From Euperipatoides rowelli (lineage: Eukaryota > Onychophora > Udeonychophora > Euonychophora > Peripatopsidae), in NCBI GenBank assembly GCA_003024985.2, contig PXIH01S0000885.1: a stretch of 10,040 nucleotides of DNA; one strand, given 5' to 3'. Shown here one piece after another: positions 7,745-10,040 of the stretch. Each line of letters starts with the position of its first letter. Position 1 is the stretch's first letter. A program made the translations under genes and the position numbers. The notes below the pieces were generated by a model that searched no databases, was not told where the DNA came from, and saw nothing but the letters and a program-made list of their open reading frames with translations.

Positions 7745-7823
7745 GGGGTTATGGTCCAGGATTAAGATGAGGGTTAGGACTGTAAATAAAAAATAATAAT
7801 GCTGCTATCCATTTTAATCATGT
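7745..7823 (+). repeat. Dispersed repeat, copy B
   Basis: GGGGTTATGG...GGGTTAGGACTGTAAATAAA...CTGCTATCC...TTTTAATCA follows the same order as 2463-2541 with scattered substitutions and small indels. It lies in the same orientation about 5.3 kb downstream. This is an old interspersed repeat of unknown class. Confidence 0.55.
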
Positions 7824-8381
7824 GACATTTAGTCTTATGGGTCTTGTGCCATTGGTTTGTTTTGGGTGAAAAGATGCACCTGAGTTTGCTGGCTAGACTC
7901 TAGTAAAAACTGGGTAAAGCCAGCTAAACTTAAATGAAATCTATATTAGTTTATGAAATCTGAATCTTGTGACATATTGTACCTTCAATCTAAACAATCA
8001 CAATAATACTACTATAAACAGTTAATAATTACAAATTAAATAACCAAGTAATAAGTTACTGGTTTAAAATTACTATAACAAAATTAGAACTTAAAAAATA
8101 ATTAGAAAAACTCAACAAATCGGAGCCCTTTAAAAATCAATATTAACTTAGTCACTCATATATCTTTAGTACTCCCACAAATAGAAATATTAAATTTGAT
8201 TATTTCTCGTTTTAGAACTGATAAAAAATACTTGAATAGCCTTGGGTTTAAATTTTATACGAAACAAGGTACAATATGTAAAAAAAAAAAAAAATGAACA
8301 GACTAGATTTTTCTCTTTCTTTTAGAATATCGCCAAATTGAGAAAACGCCTTTTCCTGAATGCAAACTAATCTGGAGAACA
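7824..8381. other. AT-rich noncoding stretch
   Basis: No supported gene. An A-run lies at 8280-8294. A pyrimidine run ending in TTTTAG at 8309-8325 resembles a 3' splice site followed by a short open frame, but nothing in it is recognisable. Confidence 0.45.
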
Positions 8382-8655
8382 AGAGATAGAGAGGTAGGTA
8401 GAAAAGATATAGGCTATAGACAGACAGAAATATAGATACAGATAGACAGACAAACAGATAGGAAGACAGAAAGAAAACTGATAGATAAACAAACTGACTG
8501 AGAGATAGATTGATGGCAGACAGACTGTCATATAAATAGATAGACAGACAGAGATAGATATAAACGGACAGACAGACTGGCCGATAGATAGAAAGACAGA
8601 CAGTCATATAGCCAGACAGATAGACAGACAGAAAGTTAGAGAGAGTGAGAGAAAA
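8382..8655 (+). repeat. GATA/GACA microsatellite array
   Basis: Interleaved GATA and GACA tetranucleotides with GAGA borders run for about 270 bases. Read on the minus strand they give a long Tyr-Leu-Ser-Val-Cys-rich open frame (8248-8607), which is purely a product of the repeat. It is not a gene. Confidence 0.95.
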
Positions 8656-9570
8656 ATTTATAATATATAGCCTATATACTGTATATTTTAAAAAAAAAAT
8701 AGTTCCGAATGATGACGTTTGGAAATAAAATCCATATTATTTTAACCCCGTGTTTAGACGAAATTGACATAGGGTAGCCCAAGTGTTCGAGTCAATTTTT
8801 TTTAATAAAGAAATTGTTAAGTCCTACTCTAATATAAATACTTTATAAAACAAAACTTATAAAAATAATTTCAATACTTTCAACACTGCTTTATTAATTT
8901 ATTATACAGTACATACCTTCTCTTTTGGTCAGATGTTAAATTAACCCATTATTTTCTGACGTCATTTTAAATATAGGCTCGTTTCTAAAAATAACAAATT
9001 TTGCCAAACTTGAAAGGTCTATCAAGCTATACAGATTTATAAAACCGATTCCATATCTTTATAATTCTTTTTAGTGTGATTATTGGTATCATGAATAATT
9101 TATATATTATAAATAGCCACGATTAGAAATACCAGCTTATTTAATGAAAATAGACACCCAGCGTTTAAAAACTTACAGAAATTACTTACTGTTTTTGCAT
9201 GTAAACGAAATTTGAGATGATTTCAAATGGAAAATAAATTGATATTAAATCGTGTTACAACAAATTATGATTTAGCCAATCTATCAAGTTATTTGAACTG
9301 GAGTTTATAATATATAAATTTTTATAGGTCTACCATCAATTATTTTAATAAATAAACTTATGTTAGATTCTTATAAACGGATAATCTTTATTTAATTTTT
9401 TTTTAAATAAATATATATACAATATACACAATGTTTACTTATTTCTTATCGACACAACAAATCCAGTGAAAATACATCATAAATCAACATCACAATTCCA
9501 GGGTCTTAAACATAGTTTTCTGATACAAAAAGACATAAAATTGACTTTGAACTATATTTTGGACAAATGC
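8656..9570. other. AT-rich noncoding stretch
   Basis: It contains TA-rich segments (8658-8690, 9090-9115, 9405-9425), A/T runs and AATAAA hexamers by composition. No protein family, RNA or element ends are recognised. Confidence 0.5.
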
Positions 9571-9584
9571 CGGGGGGGGGGGGG
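9571..9584 (+). repeat. G homopolymer run
   Basis: About 13-14 consecutive G residues directly abut the minus-strand tRNA-like segment, so on that strand they form a C-tract after the tRNA-like 3' end. The exact length is liable to sequencing error. Confidence 0.8.
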
Positions 9585-9661
9585 AGCTCTTACCAGATTT
9601 GAACTGGCATGGCCTAGTAGGCAGCTTTCGCGACTAGACCAACCCGCCTATATATATAGGC
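9585..9661 (-). repeat. tRNA-like SINE head on the minus strand
   Basis: On the minus strand, TGGTCTAGTCG (complement of 9631-9641) fits an A box and AGTTCAAATCT (complement of 9595-9605) a B box. The T arm CCAG-TTCAAAT-CTGG is intact. The spacing between boxes is shorter than in a normal tRNA, the anticodon arm is collapsed (GCCTACTAGGC) and the acceptor ends do not pair. A 16-bp perfect palindrome, GCCTATATATATAGGC (9646-9661), covers the 5' end. It is best read as a degraded tRNA-derived SINE. Confidence 0.55.
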
Positions 9662-9814
9662 ACAGATCCGCTTAAAAATATTTTATAACGCTTGAAGCCA
9701 GGTTATATTTGTGGGACCAATGGGATAAAATAAGATCTGTGTGGGTTGGGGGTGAGTTTTTTTTTTTACTACTGTGAGTAGTGTTAGGTATTCACCAAGG
9801 CCCCATCGCATATA

Positions 9815-9830
9815 ATAGTAGGCCTACTAT
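9815..9830. repeat. 16-bp perfect palindrome
   Basis: ATAGTAGGCCTACTAT equals its own reverse complement. Its core TAGGCCTA also occurs at 4339-4346. Confidence 0.9.
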
Positions 9831-9956
9831 ATGTCTTAGCCAGATTAGCCAGACCTCTTGGTCAACCTGCAAAGTTGCGAAACACAATTTCAGATCTAAT
9901 TTATTCATATCAGAAAAAAGAAAAATTAAATCCAAGATGATTATTATTTCACTAGT

Positions 9957-10031
9957 TTAAAAGCCTGTCAAAAATGACGGACATTAATTTCTTCCTTCTT
10001 TGGTTGCTATACTTAAAAGCCTGTCAAAAAT
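9957..10031 (+). repeat. 19-bp direct repeat running to the window edge
   Basis: TTAAAAGCCTGTCAAAAAT occurs at 9957-9975 and at 10013-10031. A further TTAAAAGCC begins at 10032 and runs off the end, so a longer tandem structure may continue beyond the window. Confidence 0.85.
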
Positions 10032-10040
10032 TTAAAAGCC

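Larger units (their letters stand above)
9662..10040. other. Noncoding end of window
   Basis: It holds a T-run (9759-9769), a 16-bp palindrome (9815-9830) and a 19-bp direct repeat (9957-9975 and 10013-10031). No gene is recognised. Confidence 0.5.

Noticed and set aside
8309-8400. Possible 3' splice site (pyrimidine run and TTTTAG) with a short open frame after it
   Set aside because: Runs into the GATA/GACA array; no donor site, no recognisable peptide and no neighbouring exon.
8248-8607. Minus-strand 119-codon open frame rich in Tyr, Leu, Ser, Val and Cys
   Set aside because: It is the translation of the GATA/GACA microsatellite. The non-repetitive part (8248-8380) shows no recognisable motif.
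8382-8655. CRISPR-like array
   Set aside because: The repetition is a simple tetranucleotide satellite without repeat-spacer structure, in eukaryote-like DNA.
9466-9675. Plus-strand 69-codon open frame
   Set aside because: It crosses the G-run and the minus-strand tRNA-like segment; no motif.

Overview
This window is AT-rich, intron-poor, repeat-laden animal DNA, most likely from an invertebrate (a mollusc or arthropod; I cannot decide which). The reasons are the absence of any operon-like coding density, the AATAAA signals and long A/T homopolymers, decayed Ty3/gypsy and hAT-type elements, tRNA-like SINE heads, and GATA/GACA, CA and G-run microsatellites. I find no intact protein-coding gene. 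Everything coding is a fossil, recovered by following conserved protein blocks across frameshifts and stop codons.

Layout. (1) Positions 524-2242 (+) hold a full-length but wrecked, intronless copy of a multi-copy uncharacterised invertebrate protein family with several Cys pairs and a possible D-D-E arrangement. A 13-bp inverted repeat (78-90 and 2411-2423) with CACTG-type ends and TTA on both outer flanks brackets it, so the family may be the transposase of a DNA transposon. A 52-bp fold-back insertion at 739-790 is one of the frame-breaking lesions. (2) Positions 2425-4690 are AT-rich noncoding DNA with one half of a dispersed repeat pair (2463-2541, partner at 7745-7823). (3) Positions 4693-4822 are a degenerate C-rich minisatellite. 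(4) About 4890-6360 (+) is a decayed Ty3/gypsy pol fragment (zinc-binding region, integrase core and C-terminal region). A 95-bp exact duplication around a single N (probably an assembly join) lies inside it, and a hAT-type MITE (5866-6301) sits in it with a perfect 8-bp target duplication. (5) A second, older hAT-like MITE lies at 6629-6937. (6) Two degenerate tRNA-like SINE heads lie at about 7137-7220 (+) and 9585-9661 (-). (7) A GATA/GACA satellite occupies 8382-8655. The remainder is AT-rich and featureless to my eye.

Nothing here works together as a pathway. The window records successive mobile-element insertions and decay. The most useful items are the candidate transposase family with its possible termini, the template-switch scar inside it, the nested MITE-in-gypsy insertion with exact target duplication, and the duplicated sequence around the N. 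Family names come from memory of conserved motifs, not from a search.
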